A DNA stretch of 48,056 nucleotides, taken from positions 1 through 48,056 of the forward strand of contig JAFWFE010000098.1 in the NCBI GenBank assembly GCA_017512555.1, written 5' to 3'. The first letter of the stretch is position 1; each line of letters opens with the position of its first letter. The notes beneath the pieces were generated by a model. The model was not told where the DNA came from. It saw only the letters and a program-made list of their open reading frames with translations, and made no database searches. The stretch comes from Solobacterium sp. (GTDB lineage Bacteria > Bacillota_I > Bacilli_A > Erysipelotrichales > Erysipelotrichaceae). The translations under genes were made by a program, and so were the position numbers. Below are positions 33,837 through 42,158 of the stretch, piece by piece.

Positions 33837-34909
33837 AGAAGATGAAAGTCTGCTGGATCAGTAATACACCATCTCCGTATAAAGTCGCGTTCATGGATCT
33901 GCTTGGGCAGAAGACAGATCTTTTGTGTTTGTTTGAATCACGGGCAGAGAAAGATCGTGAGAGTTCCTGGTATAACTATGAGACAAGGAATTTCAAGGCA
34001 GTCTATCTGGATAAGAATAACCGCAGACGTGTATTGAAAGAAGCAGCTGCAGGATATGATCTTCTGATCAATTCCGATTATTCCCAGCCTGTCTGTATGT
34101 ATGCGACTTATCTGTTTCACAAATATAAGAAAAAGGTATATATCCACGCGGACGGCGGTCTGGCGGTACCCAGAGGATTCATCGACAAGATCATTTCATT
34201 TGTGATGAAGAGGGCAGATGAATATCTCAGTTCCGGTAAGGAAGTGAATAAGTACTTTAACTATTACGGAATCAAGGATGAAAAGATCAGGAATTACCGG
34301 TTTGCGGCAATGAGTGAACAGGAGATTACCAACGCGGCACAGATGCGCGCAGAAAAAGAGAAATACAGGGAACGCTGTGAGTATAAGGAGGAAGTTATCT
34401 TCCTGTCTGTAGGCCAGCAGATTCCCCGGAAGGGCTATGATATTCTCGCTCAGGCTGCGGCGGGTCTTCCCGAAAACATCGGTTTTTACATCATCGGCGG
34501 TAAGCCGGAAGAGAATGTGCTGCAGATCGTCCGTGAAAATAAACTGAAGAATATTCACTTCGTACCATTCCTTCATAAAGAAGAGCTTGCGGAGTACTAT
34601 GCCGGGGCTGACGTCTTTGTGTTACCGACACGGTATGATATCTGGGGGCTGGTGATCAATGAGGCGATGGCTTTTGGCCTGCCGGTACTTTCTACCGATC
34701 ATTGTGTTGCGGCGCTGGAATTTGACCGTCTGTATAAGAACTGTGTGAATGTGCCGATTGAAGATGTACAGAAACTGCGTGAAGCGATCCTGACACTGGC
34801 AGAAGACGAAGAACTGCGGAATACTCTGGGCAGGCGTTCTCTTGAGGGTATTCGCGACTGGAGTCTGGAACAGATGTGTGAGGATTTCGCACAGATATTG
34901 AATGCATAA
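33833..34909 (+). CDS. Glycosyltransferase family 4 protein
   Basis: 358 residues. It opens VCWISNTPSPYKVAFMDLL, a start typical of capsule GT4 enzymes acting late in assembly. HADGG near residue 105 and the C-terminal SVGQQIPRKGYDIL, FVPFLHKEEL and RYDIWGLVINEAMAFGLPV segments complete the GT-B donor site. It overlaps the previous stop by ATGA. Two ATG codons (33833 and 33842) are in frame; the first has AAGGAG at a good distance. Sugar unknown. Confidence 0.9.
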   Translation: MKKMKVCWISNTPSPYKVAFMDLLGQKTDLLCLFESRAEKDRESSWYNYETRNFKAVYLDKNNRRRVLKEAAAGYDLLINSDYSQPVCMYATYLFHKYKKKVYIHADGGLAVPRGFIDKIISFVMKRADEYLSSGKEVNKYFNYYGIKDEKIRNYRFAAMSEQEITNAAQMRAEKEKYRERCEYKEEVIFLSVGQQIPRKGYDILAQAAAGLPENIGFYIIGGKPEENVLQIVRENKLKNIHFVPFLHKEELAEYYAGADVFVLPTRYDIWGLVINEAMAFGLPVLSTDHCVAALEFDRLYKNCVNVPIEDVQKLREAILTLAEDEELRNTLGRRSLEGIRDWSLEQMCEDFAQILNA

Positions 34910-34924
34910 CAGGGTGGTTTAAGA

Positions 34925-36340
34925 ATGAGTTATACTTCTTGGCAATATTTTGTGATGATCCTGGTATTACTGCCGGTGTACTATCTCCTGCCGAAAAAGC
35001 ACCGTTGGATCGTGCTCCTTGCGGGAAGTGTTTTCTTTTATATTCAACTGATCCGTGACTGGAAACAATTGCTTATCTTTGGTTTATCCATAATCCTGAG
35101 TTACGGTTTCAGTTTGCTGATCCAGATCACCCGCAGGAAGAAAAAGATCGTCCGGCTTGTGGTCTTGTGGGCAGGAATACTGTTATCTTCTCTGCCGCTG
35201 TTGTTGTATAGGGTAGGAGGGTTGTTTGGCAGTACTTCCTGGATCGTTCCTGTAGGCTTGTCTTTTTATACCTTACAGATGATTGCCTACCTGACGGATA
35301 TTTATAAAAAGACAGTACGTGTACAGGTCAATCCCCTGAAATACGCGTTGTTTATCTCGTTCTTCCCGCAGATCATCCAGGGACCGATTCCCCGGTATAA
35401 AGCCCTGGAACAAGGTCTTTTTGAAGGAAATGATTATGACTTTGAGCATATTATCTCCGGGTTACAGTTAGTTCTCTGGGGTTTCTTCCTGAAGTATATG
35501 GTTGCGGATTCAGCGGCAGTCTTCGTGAATACCGTCTTTGACCAGTTCCCGAAATATACCGGCGGATATGTGCTTCTTGCGGGAATCCTCTACAGTTTTC
35601 AGTTATATGCGGATTTCCTGTCCTGTACAAGCTTATCCCAGGGTGTGGCAGAGATGTTCGGAATCAAGCTTGGGGAGAATTTCTGCCGTCCGTATTTTGC
35701 GGATTCTGTCAAGGATTTCTGGCGCCGGTGGCATATCTCTCTTAGTTCCTGGCTCAGAGATTATATCTATATCCCGCTGGGAGGAAACCGGAAGGGGAAA
35801 CTGATGCGCTGGATCAATCTGGTGATCGTCTTTGCGGTCAGCGGTCTATGGCACGGCGGCAGCGGGAAATTCCTCGTTTGGGGCTTATTACATGCGTTCT
35901 ATCAGATTCTCGGGGAATTGTTCAGCTTTGGCAGAAAGAGCACGGAACGCACATCGTCGAAGTTCCTGCGTCCTTTCCGTCAGCTTCTGACCTTTATCCT
36001 GGTCATGATCGGATGGATCATCTTCCGTGCGGATACATTGAAGAGTGCTTTGGCTATGCTGGAATCCATGTTTACGGAATTTACACCGGAACTGTTTACC
36101 GGCAGAATATTTAAACTTGGTCTGAACCAGAAAGAGTTTATCGTACTGGTATTCTCTCTTGTAATTCTGTGGGTAACTGGTTATCTTCAGGAGAAGGGTG
36201 TCGTGATCCGTACCTGGATCATGAAACGGAATATTGTGATCCGCTGGGGAATCTACTTCGCGGTGATCTGGCTGATCTGGATCTGTGGTTCCTATGGCTA
36301 TGGTTTTAACGCCGCAGACTTCATCTACGGAGGATTTTAA
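34925..36340 (+). CDS. MBOAT family O-acyltransferase (AlgI/DltB-like)
   Basis: 471 residues, about 11 membrane helices. MBOAT hallmarks are present: QIIQGPIPRY, DFWRRWHISLSSWLRDYIY, and the catalytic histidine His310 in GLWHGG. The family carries acyl groups from a cytoplasmic donor across the membrane, as in alginate O-acetylation (AlgI) and teichoic acid D-alanylation (DltB). The next gene is an SGNH protein three bases downstream, the usual AlgI-AlgX or DltB-DltD arrangement, so the two form an O-acetylation system for the exported glycan (inference). No DltA or DltC is nearby, which argues against D-alanine. Confidence 0.93.
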   Translation: MSYTSWQYFVMILVLLPVYYLLPKKHRWIVLLAGSVFFYIQLIRDWKQLLIFGLSIILSYGFSLLIQITRRKKKIVRLVVLWAGILLSSLPLLLYRVGGLFGSTSWIVPVGLSFYTLQMIAYLTDIYKKTVRVQVNPLKYALFISFFPQIIQGPIPRYKALEQGLFEGNDYDFEHIISGLQLVLWGFFLKYMVADSAAVFVNTVFDQFPKYTGGYVLLAGILYSFQLYADFLSCTSLSQGVAEMFGIKLGENFCRPYFADSVKDFWRRWHISLSSWLRDYIYIPLGGNRKGKLMRWINLVIVFAVSGLWHGGSGKFLVWGLLHAFYQILGELFSFGRKSTERTSSKFLRPFRQLLTFILVMIGWIIFRADTLKSALAMLESMFTEFTPELFTGRIFKLGLNQKEFIVLVFSLVILWVTGYLQEKGVVIRTWIMKRNIVIRWGIYFAVIWLIWICGSYGYGFNAADFIYGGF

Positions 36341-36342
36341 CC

Positions 36343-37797
36343 ATGAATAAGCATATTAAGAATATAGTCAAGTGTGTGTTGTTCACGGGAATCCTGATCA
36401 CCTCCCTGCTGGGAATCAATGAACTCCTGATGCCGAAGTATACCCTGAAAAACAATACCTGGCCCACCACATCCACATACCACGGCTTCTACAAGATGAA
36501 GAAAGATACCGTGGATGTACTCCTGATGGGTTCCAGCACAACAGTCAATGCCTTAAATCCCCAGGAGATCTATAACGAATACGGGATACGCAGTTATAAT
36601 CTCGGCAGTGAACAACAGAGTGTCTTCCTGAGTTATTACTGGCTGAAGGAGGCTTTACGTTATCAATCCCCGAAAGTCGTCGTCTTCGATACCAGATTCA
36701 TGTGGAATGTCCACCCGGAGTATCCCATCAATACTTCGGAAGGCCTGACCAGAAAATGTATCGATCCGATGAAGTTCTCTTCCGTAAAAAGAGAAGCAGT
36801 CCGGGATATCTGTTCCAGGGATGATACACAGTCTGAACTCAGTTACTATCTGACGAACCTGAGATTCCATTCCCGCTGGTCTTCCCTGAAGAAAACAGAC
36901 CTGGATCTCTCCATGACCTATACCTCAGAATTAAAAGGCTATGGCCCCGTATACGGGGATGGTCCGGAAGAGTATACACCGATTGAACCGGAAGATGACG
37001 GTGCCTGGATGGAGTTTAATCCCCTGATGCAGGAATACCTGGATAAGATCGTGGATCTCTGTAAGACAGAGGGAATCCAGTTGGTGCTGATCAGTCTGCC
37101 CGGGAATGAGATGGACAATGCGGCGCACCACGTCTATACGGCATACGCGGAAGAACACGGGGTAGATTACTACAATCTCTGCAGTAAGGAATACTACGAC
37201 CAGATTGGAGCGGTACTGCCGAAGGAGAATGTGGTCGGTCACGAGAATGTCCAGGGAGCCGCTAAGACAAGCAGATTCATCGGAAAACTGCTCAGGGACA
37301 AATACTATGTACCGGCAGTAAACGATGAACAATACGAGAGTACCAGAGCGTTCTATGAACAAATCAAGGAGAACGCGGAGATCGGCATTGCGGATGAACA
37401 GGCAGAATACCTGCGCGCGCTGAAGCCGGATCACTATGCGGTATTCATGGCATCCCGTGGTGATTGTTCGTCGGCGCTTACCGCTGAAGCGGCACAGGAA
37501 CTGAAGAACTTCGGGATACAGAATATTCCGGATTCCCGGAAAGCTTTCTTTGCGTTAGTGGTTCAGAACAAAGTTCAGGCGGAAGGTTCCGCGGAAGGCG
37601 GTGCCCGTTCTGCCGGGAAATTCTCTGAGAGAAAGATCCGTTACCAACTTGAAAGCAATCCCCAGGAGTGTATGATCGAGATTGAGGATAAACAGTATGC
37701 CCGGGAAGAAGACGGACTGAATATCGTTGTCTATGATCTTCTGACAGGCAAGGTAATCGATAAAGTCACATTCCAAAAGGGAAATGTATTAAGATAG
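36343..37797 (+). CDS. SGNH acyltransferase (AlgX/DltD-like) with a C-terminal ILEI/FAM3-like domain
   Basis: 484 residues. A signal anchor spans about residues 9-27, so the rest is outside the membrane. The SGNH block I is LLMGSSTTV with Ser65 as likely nucleophile, and a block near residue 245 reads LVLISLPGNEMD. Residues 360-484 form a separate domain that looks like the ILEI/FAM3 carbohydrate-binding fold with its two halves in swapped order. HYAVFMASRGD, with LTAEAAQELKNFGI, comes first (from Asp363), and GLNIVVYD with TGKVIDKVTF comes last (from Gly458). It is paired with the MBOAT gene; the module could hold the glycan as the C-terminal CBM does in AlgX (inference). Confidence 0.8.
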   Translation: MNKHIKNIVKCVLFTGILITSLLGINELLMPKYTLKNNTWPTTSTYHGFYKMKKDTVDVLLMGSSTTVNALNPQEIYNEYGIRSYNLGSEQQSVFLSYYWLKEALRYQSPKVVVFDTRFMWNVHPEYPINTSEGLTRKCIDPMKFSSVKREAVRDICSRDDTQSELSYYLTNLRFHSRWSSLKKTDLDLSMTYTSELKGYGPVYGDGPEEYTPIEPEDDGAWMEFNPLMQEYLDKIVDLCKTEGIQLVLISLPGNEMDNAAHHVYTAYAEEHGVDYYNLCSKEYYDQIGAVLPKENVVGHENVQGAAKTSRFIGKLLRDKYYVPAVNDEQYESTRAFYEQIKENAEIGIADEQAEYLRALKPDHYAVFMASRGDCSSALTAEAAQELKNFGIQNIPDSRKAFFALVVQNKVQAEGSAEGGARSAGKFSERKIRYQLESNPQECMIEIEDKQYAREEDGLNIVVYDLLTGKVIDKVTFQKGNVLR

Positions 37798-37804
37798 AGA
37801 TAAC

Positions 37805-38806
37805 ATGAGTGAACAAGTAACCGTATTTGACAAGAGAATCGATGAAGACCCTGTGTTTGACGATAAACATCACAGTATGTACTGTGCCATAGGCTTCTTT
37901 AACGCGTTTAATGAGACCTGGCCGGTATATCGTCTGGAACTGGCAGATTTCAACGTGTATTACACGCTGGAAGCTCACCGTGTCAATATCCTCGGTACCC
38001 TGAACCACTACACAAAAGAAGAAATCGACCGTGTTTGCGCATGGATGTTCGCGCAGTACAAGGGGAAGTATGTGAACTGGGGAGGCTTCTATGAACCATA
38101 CGACTCTCCGGTATATCATGTCCATAAGACCGGGATCGTCAGTGATATCATCATGGACCTGCCGGACAGCGAACAAGGCTATCTGGCGATGTTGAACAAG
38201 ACAACACGCAAACATGTGCAGTACTACAAGCGCCGTTTTCTGCGTGATTATCCGGAAGCGGAATTCAAGGTATACCGGGGCAGGGAGATTACTAAAGAAC
38301 TGATCTCCACACTGGTGCACTACAATCACCTTCGTATGGAAGCGAAGAACACTCATTCCGACCTGGATGAAAAGGAAGAACAGGGAACGTATGAATTATG
38401 CCAGTCTTACGGTGTCGTCCATACCGTAGAGAATCATGGAGAGATCCTGGGAGGCACGATCAACCCTCATATCAACCGCCACAGTCATCTCGCTATCATC
38501 TCCCATCATCCGGACTACGATAAGTACAATGTCGGCCAGATCGCGCTGTATGAGACGATCGTCGACAGTATCAGGGACGGAGATGAACAGTTCCACTTCC
38601 TGTGGGAGATCGTGGACTACAAGAAGCGCTTCGGAGGCCATCTCGTGGAGCTGTATTATTACCACATCTATCCGAAACAGAGCTTGTCCTGTATTGCGGA
38701 TAATGTGAAGTGCAAGGTCACCTGTTCCCTGATGTATTTCCAGAAACGCAGTGAAACCGGGCGGAAAGTCATTGATCAGGTGAAGAAAGTCATCGGAAAG
38801 AAATAG
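37805..38806 (+). CDS. BioF2/FemAB-like GNAT acyltransferase
   Basis: 333 residues, no membrane helix. LNKTTRKHVQYYKRRFLRD near residue 140 and HTVENHGEILGGTINPHI near 200 are typical of the BioF2-like and FemAB-related acetyltransferases found in exopolysaccharide loci. The acyl donor may be acetyl-CoA or an aminoacyl-tRNA. It is the last gene of a long unit, eight bases after the SGNH gene with only a weak ribosome site, and a terminator follows. It could acylate an amino sugar or a phosphonate amine before export (inference). Confidence 0.68.
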   Translation: MSEQVTVFDKRIDEDPVFDDKHHSMYCAIGFFNAFNETWPVYRLELADFNVYYTLEAHRVNILGTLNHYTKEEIDRVCAWMFAQYKGKYVNWGGFYEPYDSPVYHVHKTGIVSDIIMDLPDSEQGYLAMLNKTTRKHVQYYKRRFLRDYPEAEFKVYRGREITKELISTLVHYNHLRMEAKNTHSDLDEKEEQGTYELCQSYGVVHTVENHGEILGGTINPHINRHSHLAIISHHPDYDKYNVGQIALYETIVDSIRDGDEQFHFLWEIVDYKKRFGGHLVELYYYHIYPKQSLSCIADNVKCKVTCSLMYFQKRSETGRKVIDQVKKVIGKK

Positions 38807-38817
38807 AAGGAACGAGG

Positions 38818-38845
38818 AAATCTCCGTCAATCTGACGGGGATTTT
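38818..38845 (+). terminator. Terminator hairpin abutting the capG promoter
   Basis: AAATCTCCGTCA (38818-38829) pairs with TGACGGGGATTT (38833-38844) over ATC, with one T-G pair, followed by a short T run. The last T is also the first base of the extended -10 of the next gene. Confidence 0.75.
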
Positions 38846-38853
38846 GTTATAAT
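38845..38853 (+). promoter_or_regulatory. Extended -10 promoter for capG
   Basis: TGTTATAAT, identical to the element at 30640-30648. The start near 38860 puts GGAG (38861-38864) at the very 5' end of a 15-base leader before ATG 38875. Confidence 0.6.
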
Positions 38854-38874
38854 GACTGCAGGAGACTTTTTATC

Positions 38875-40002
38875 ATGGAAAAACTGAAGGTAATGACAAT
38901 TCTGGGTACACGTCCTGAAATTATCCGTTTAAGTGAAACAATCAAGGCATGTGATAAATACTTTGATCATATCCTGGTCCATACCGGACAGAACTATGAT
39001 CCGCGTTTAAATGACATCTTCTTTGAGGATCTCGGTCTGCGCCAGCCGGATTATTATCTTGGCTGTGTAGGCAAGGATCTCGGCGAGACGATGGGCAATA
39101 TCCTGGCAAAGTCCTACGAAGTACTGGTGAAAGAAAGACCGGATGCTGTACTGGTGCTCGGTGACACCAACAGCGCGTTGTCCGCAATCTGTGCCAAGAG
39201 ACTGAAGATGCCGATCTTCCATATGGAAGCCGGCAACCGCTGCTGGGACTGGAATGTCTCGGAGATGATCAACCGGAAGATCGTTGACGCAATCAGTGAT
39301 ATCAATCTTCCGTATACCGAGAACAGCAGACGTTATCTTCTCTCGGAAGGAATTGACGGGAAGACGGTATTCGTGACCGGTTCGCCGATGACAGAAGTCA
39401 TTCACAAACACATGGATCAGATCAACAACAGTCATGTGCTGGAAGAACTTGGTCTGGAAAAGGGTAAGTATATCCTTGTGTCTGCGCATCGTGAAGAGAA
39501 TATCGACCTGGAGGAGAACTTCATGTCCCTGATGACCGCAATCAACGATGTGGCAGAGAAATACCAGATGCCTGTAGTTTATTCCACCCATCCGCGCAGC
39601 CGTAAGTTTATTGAAAAGAGACAGTTCAAGTTCCATCCGTTAGTACGGAATCTGGAGCCGTTTGGTTTCTTTGACTACAACAAGCTCCAGCAGAACAGTT
39701 TCTGTGTTCTGTCCGACAGCGGTACGCTGAGCGAAGAGAGCGCGATTTTAGGTTTCTACGGAATCCTGATCCGTACCAGTACGGAACGTCCGGAAGCTCT
39801 GGATGCCGGAAGTGTGATCCTCGGCGGTATTACCACGAAGACGATCGAACAGGCAATTGAATTGTCTGTATCCATGCGGGAGAACAACGAACCGATCAAG
39901 CTGCCGAATGACTACAGAGACGAGAATGTGTCTGTTAAGGTAGTGAAGCTGATTCAGAGTTATACAGATATCGTGAAGAGGACAGTATGGCTGGAGAAAT
40001 AG
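38875..40002 (+). CDS. capG: CapG/FnlC-type UDP-N-acetyl-hexosamine 2-epimerase
   Basis: 375 residues, the normal size of the non-hydrolysing UDP-GlcNAc 2-epimerase family. GTRPEIIRL at residues 11-19, HTGQNYD, HMEAGNRCWDWNVSEMINRKIVD, SAHREEN and SDSGTLSEES are all in place. The EAGNRCWDWNV form, instead of EAGLRT-x-N, is typical of the CapG/FnlC subgroup, which epimerises UDP-L-TalNAc to UDP-L-FucNAc. With capE and capF this completes the UDP-FucNAc route. It heads its own transcription unit, nine kilobases from capE, and overlaps the next membrane protein gene by 16 bases. Confidence 0.93.
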   Translation: MEKLKVMTILGTRPEIIRLSETIKACDKYFDHILVHTGQNYDPRLNDIFFEDLGLRQPDYYLGCVGKDLGETMGNILAKSYEVLVKERPDAVLVLGDTNSALSAICAKRLKMPIFHMEAGNRCWDWNVSEMINRKIVDAISDINLPYTENSRRYLLSEGIDGKTVFVTGSPMTEVIHKHMDQINNSHVLEELGLEKGKYILVSAHREENIDLEENFMSLMTAINDVAEKYQMPVVYSTHPRSRKFIEKRQFKFHPLVRNLEPFGFFDYNKLQQNSFCVLSDSGTLSEESAILGFYGILIRTSTERPEALDAGSVILGGITTKTIEQAIELSVSMRENNEPIKLPNDYRDENVSVKVVKLIQSYTDIVKRTVWLEK

Positions 40003-42158
40003 GATATTACTTTGAACACTGGAATACGAATCTGTTTTCGATTTCCGTACTGTGTTGTCTGGTTTTGATCGTTTCCGGTTACTTCTGGGGAAAGATCTTT
40101 CAGAAGTTCTTCAAGTCTCTGAAGGATGTGGACTGTACTTTCCTTGGGGTTTTCTGGATCTTTGCGGTGTTTCAGATTTATTCCTACTTCGCGGTATCCT
40201 GGAGAGTATCGTCGGATATCGGGTATTACTTATTGCTGGGACTGATCCTTGCGGGACCTGTGCTGTGCCTGCTGACCCTGTCCAATCCGCTGCCGACCTG
40301 GAAGAATCTGTTCGCGTTTCTGACCGGAATCGGGATTGCGGCAGTGCTGGGGTATGCGTCTGCGCAGTTAAATACCAACAATATCTTCTTTGACTCTGTC
40401 TACTACATGTCGGATGTCATCGAGAACAGTACACACGCATTCTTCGGAGGAGTGGATTACTACCACGGAGATCTGTTCGGGTACTATGCGTTTGACAAAC
40501 TGCACGGGACGGAGAGTTTTTACTATATCTTCGCGATGATCTTGCGGTGGGTAAGAGTACTCTTTGACTATAAGGAGTCCCTGACACCGGTGTATATCTG
40601 GAGTGCATCACTGTTGTACTACATGTCTCTGGGAAGCCTGCTTGTCAGTAGTGTCAATGTATTGTTCAAGAAGTACTGGAAGATTCTCGGGGTAGTGGTA
40701 AGCCTGATGATCCTGTCACCGTACTACACGAATTATTTCAATACGACGCTTGCATTCTTCGGGAATACCTATCGTACGGTGATCATCGGCTTTGCGTTAC
40801 TTCTTGTATATCTGTATACGAAGACGAAAGAGGGGAAACTCTTTTATCTGATTACTGCCCTGTATTACGCGGGTATGGCTGTCAGTTCTTCGAGTTTCTT
40901 CCTGTGCGCGTTTATCACGGGCAGTGCGTTCTTCTACATGTGCCTGAAGAAAGAGGAGAACTGGACTACGTGGATCGCGTTTATCCTTTCGCTTACACCG
41001 CTGGTACATTTCGCCCTGATCATGTTTTATCCGCGTTATGCGGCATGGCAGGAAGTTGTGCCGATGGCGGGAGCCTTTGAAGCAGTACTGTGCCTGATCG
41101 CCTTCCTGATCCGGAAACACTTCAAACAATTTACGTCAATCATGATCTGGTTATTCCCGATAGCACTGTTGGGATTGATCGTCATGTCTTTCCTGTTACG
41201 GAACGGGGAGTTCGGGTATGATATCTTCTTCCGCACTTGGAGCGAACATGATATGTGCAATAACTTCACCAGTCATGTGAACCAGCAGGAATTATACCGG
41301 AATATCATCCTGTATGTCCTGCTTGCGGGAATGCTGGTCAACTTCCGGAACGAGAAGAACTTCAAGATCTTCCTGATCATTCTGGGCTTGTTGTTTATCA
41401 ACCCGGTGGTGGCTCCGGCGGTGGCGAGGTTCTTCACCAGTGAAGTCTATCTGCGTGTATTTGATCTGGTGGTCAATCCGTTTGTGCTGATCTTCCTGAT
41501 TGCGAACATGGATGCGTTCCTGTCCAAGATCCATGTGAACTTCGTAATCCTGCCTGTGTTAGGTGTCATCAGCTGTCTGTTTGCCAGAACGAATCTTACG
41601 GTTCCGTACAGTAAGACACTGGTATTCAAGGATGAAGGGCATAACTGGGAGTACAAGGTATCCCAGGATACGTATGACTTATACAGTTATATCTACGATA
41701 ATATTCCGCATTCCAACGATGAACGTCCGACTTTCCTATCTCAGGATGTAGGTCTGAAGGGTTATGTGGATGAGATCAAGGTCGTATTCTCTTCCTCGGA
41801 TTTCCGTGATTCTCTGGCGGATCCTGCGGCATACAAGGAACACTACGACCTGATCACGATGTTGTATCCGGAGAAAGTATCAATTGATTATCTGGTCAAC
41901 GATACCGATCAGGCAGATTATATGCGTTTTGGCGAGATGGTACAGAAGTATGATCCGGATTACGTGATCATCCGTACAAATCTGGCGTTCTGGTGGCAGA
42001 AGAATGATACCGAGGGCTGGTTTGTCAAACCGTATTTCTTTGCGGAAAACAAAGGCCAGGTAACGGTGGAGTACGAGAACGATACCTGGACATTGTTAAA
42101 GACTCACGAAGTAATCGAGGAACCTGAGAGCGAGAATGAAGAATCTGACCAGGAATAA
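39987..42158 (+). CDS. Large polytopic membrane protein, GT-C-like (DUF6077-like)
   Basis: 723 residues. About 13 membrane helices span residues 15-555. A long outer loop after the fourth helix (NIFFDSVYYMSDVIENS) holds acidic residues like a GT-C active site. The last 160 residues form a soluble domain outside the membrane, ending in an acidic tail (EEPESENEESDQE). The layout resembles DUF6077-type proteins and protein or lipid mannosyltransferase-like GT-C enzymes. It would use polyprenyl-phosphate sugars to decorate the exported glycan (inference). It overlaps capG by 16 bases and the next gene by 23, so the three are tightly coupled. Confidence 0.6.
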   Translation: MAGEIGYYFEHWNTNLFSISVLCCLVLIVSGYFWGKIFQKFFKSLKDVDCTFLGVFWIFAVFQIYSYFAVSWRVSSDIGYYLLLGLILAGPVLCLLTLSNPLPTWKNLFAFLTGIGIAAVLGYASAQLNTNNIFFDSVYYMSDVIENSTHAFFGGVDYYHGDLFGYYAFDKLHGTESFYYIFAMILRWVRVLFDYKESLTPVYIWSASLLYYMSLGSLLVSSVNVLFKKYWKILGVVVSLMILSPYYTNYFNTTLAFFGNTYRTVIIGFALLLVYLYTKTKEGKLFYLITALYYAGMAVSSSSFFLCAFITGSAFFYMCLKKEENWTTWIAFILSLTPLVHFALIMFYPRYAAWQEVVPMAGAFEAVLCLIAFLIRKHFKQFTSIMIWLFPIALLGLIVMSFLLRNGEFGYDIFFRTWSEHDMCNNFTSHVNQQELYRNIILYVLLAGMLVNFRNEKNFKIFLIILGLLFINPVVAPAVARFFTSEVYLRVFDLVVNPFVLIFLIANMDAFLSKIHVNFVILPVLGVISCLFARTNLTVPYSKTLVFKDEGHNWEYKVSQDTYDLYSYIYDNIPHSNDERPTFLSQDVGLKGYVDEIKVVFSSSDFRDSLADPAAYKEHYDLITMLYPEKVSIDYLVNDTDQADYMRFGEMVQKYDPDYVIIRTNLAFWWQKNDTEGWFVKPYFFAENKGQVTVEYENDTWTLLKTHEVIEEPESENEESDQE

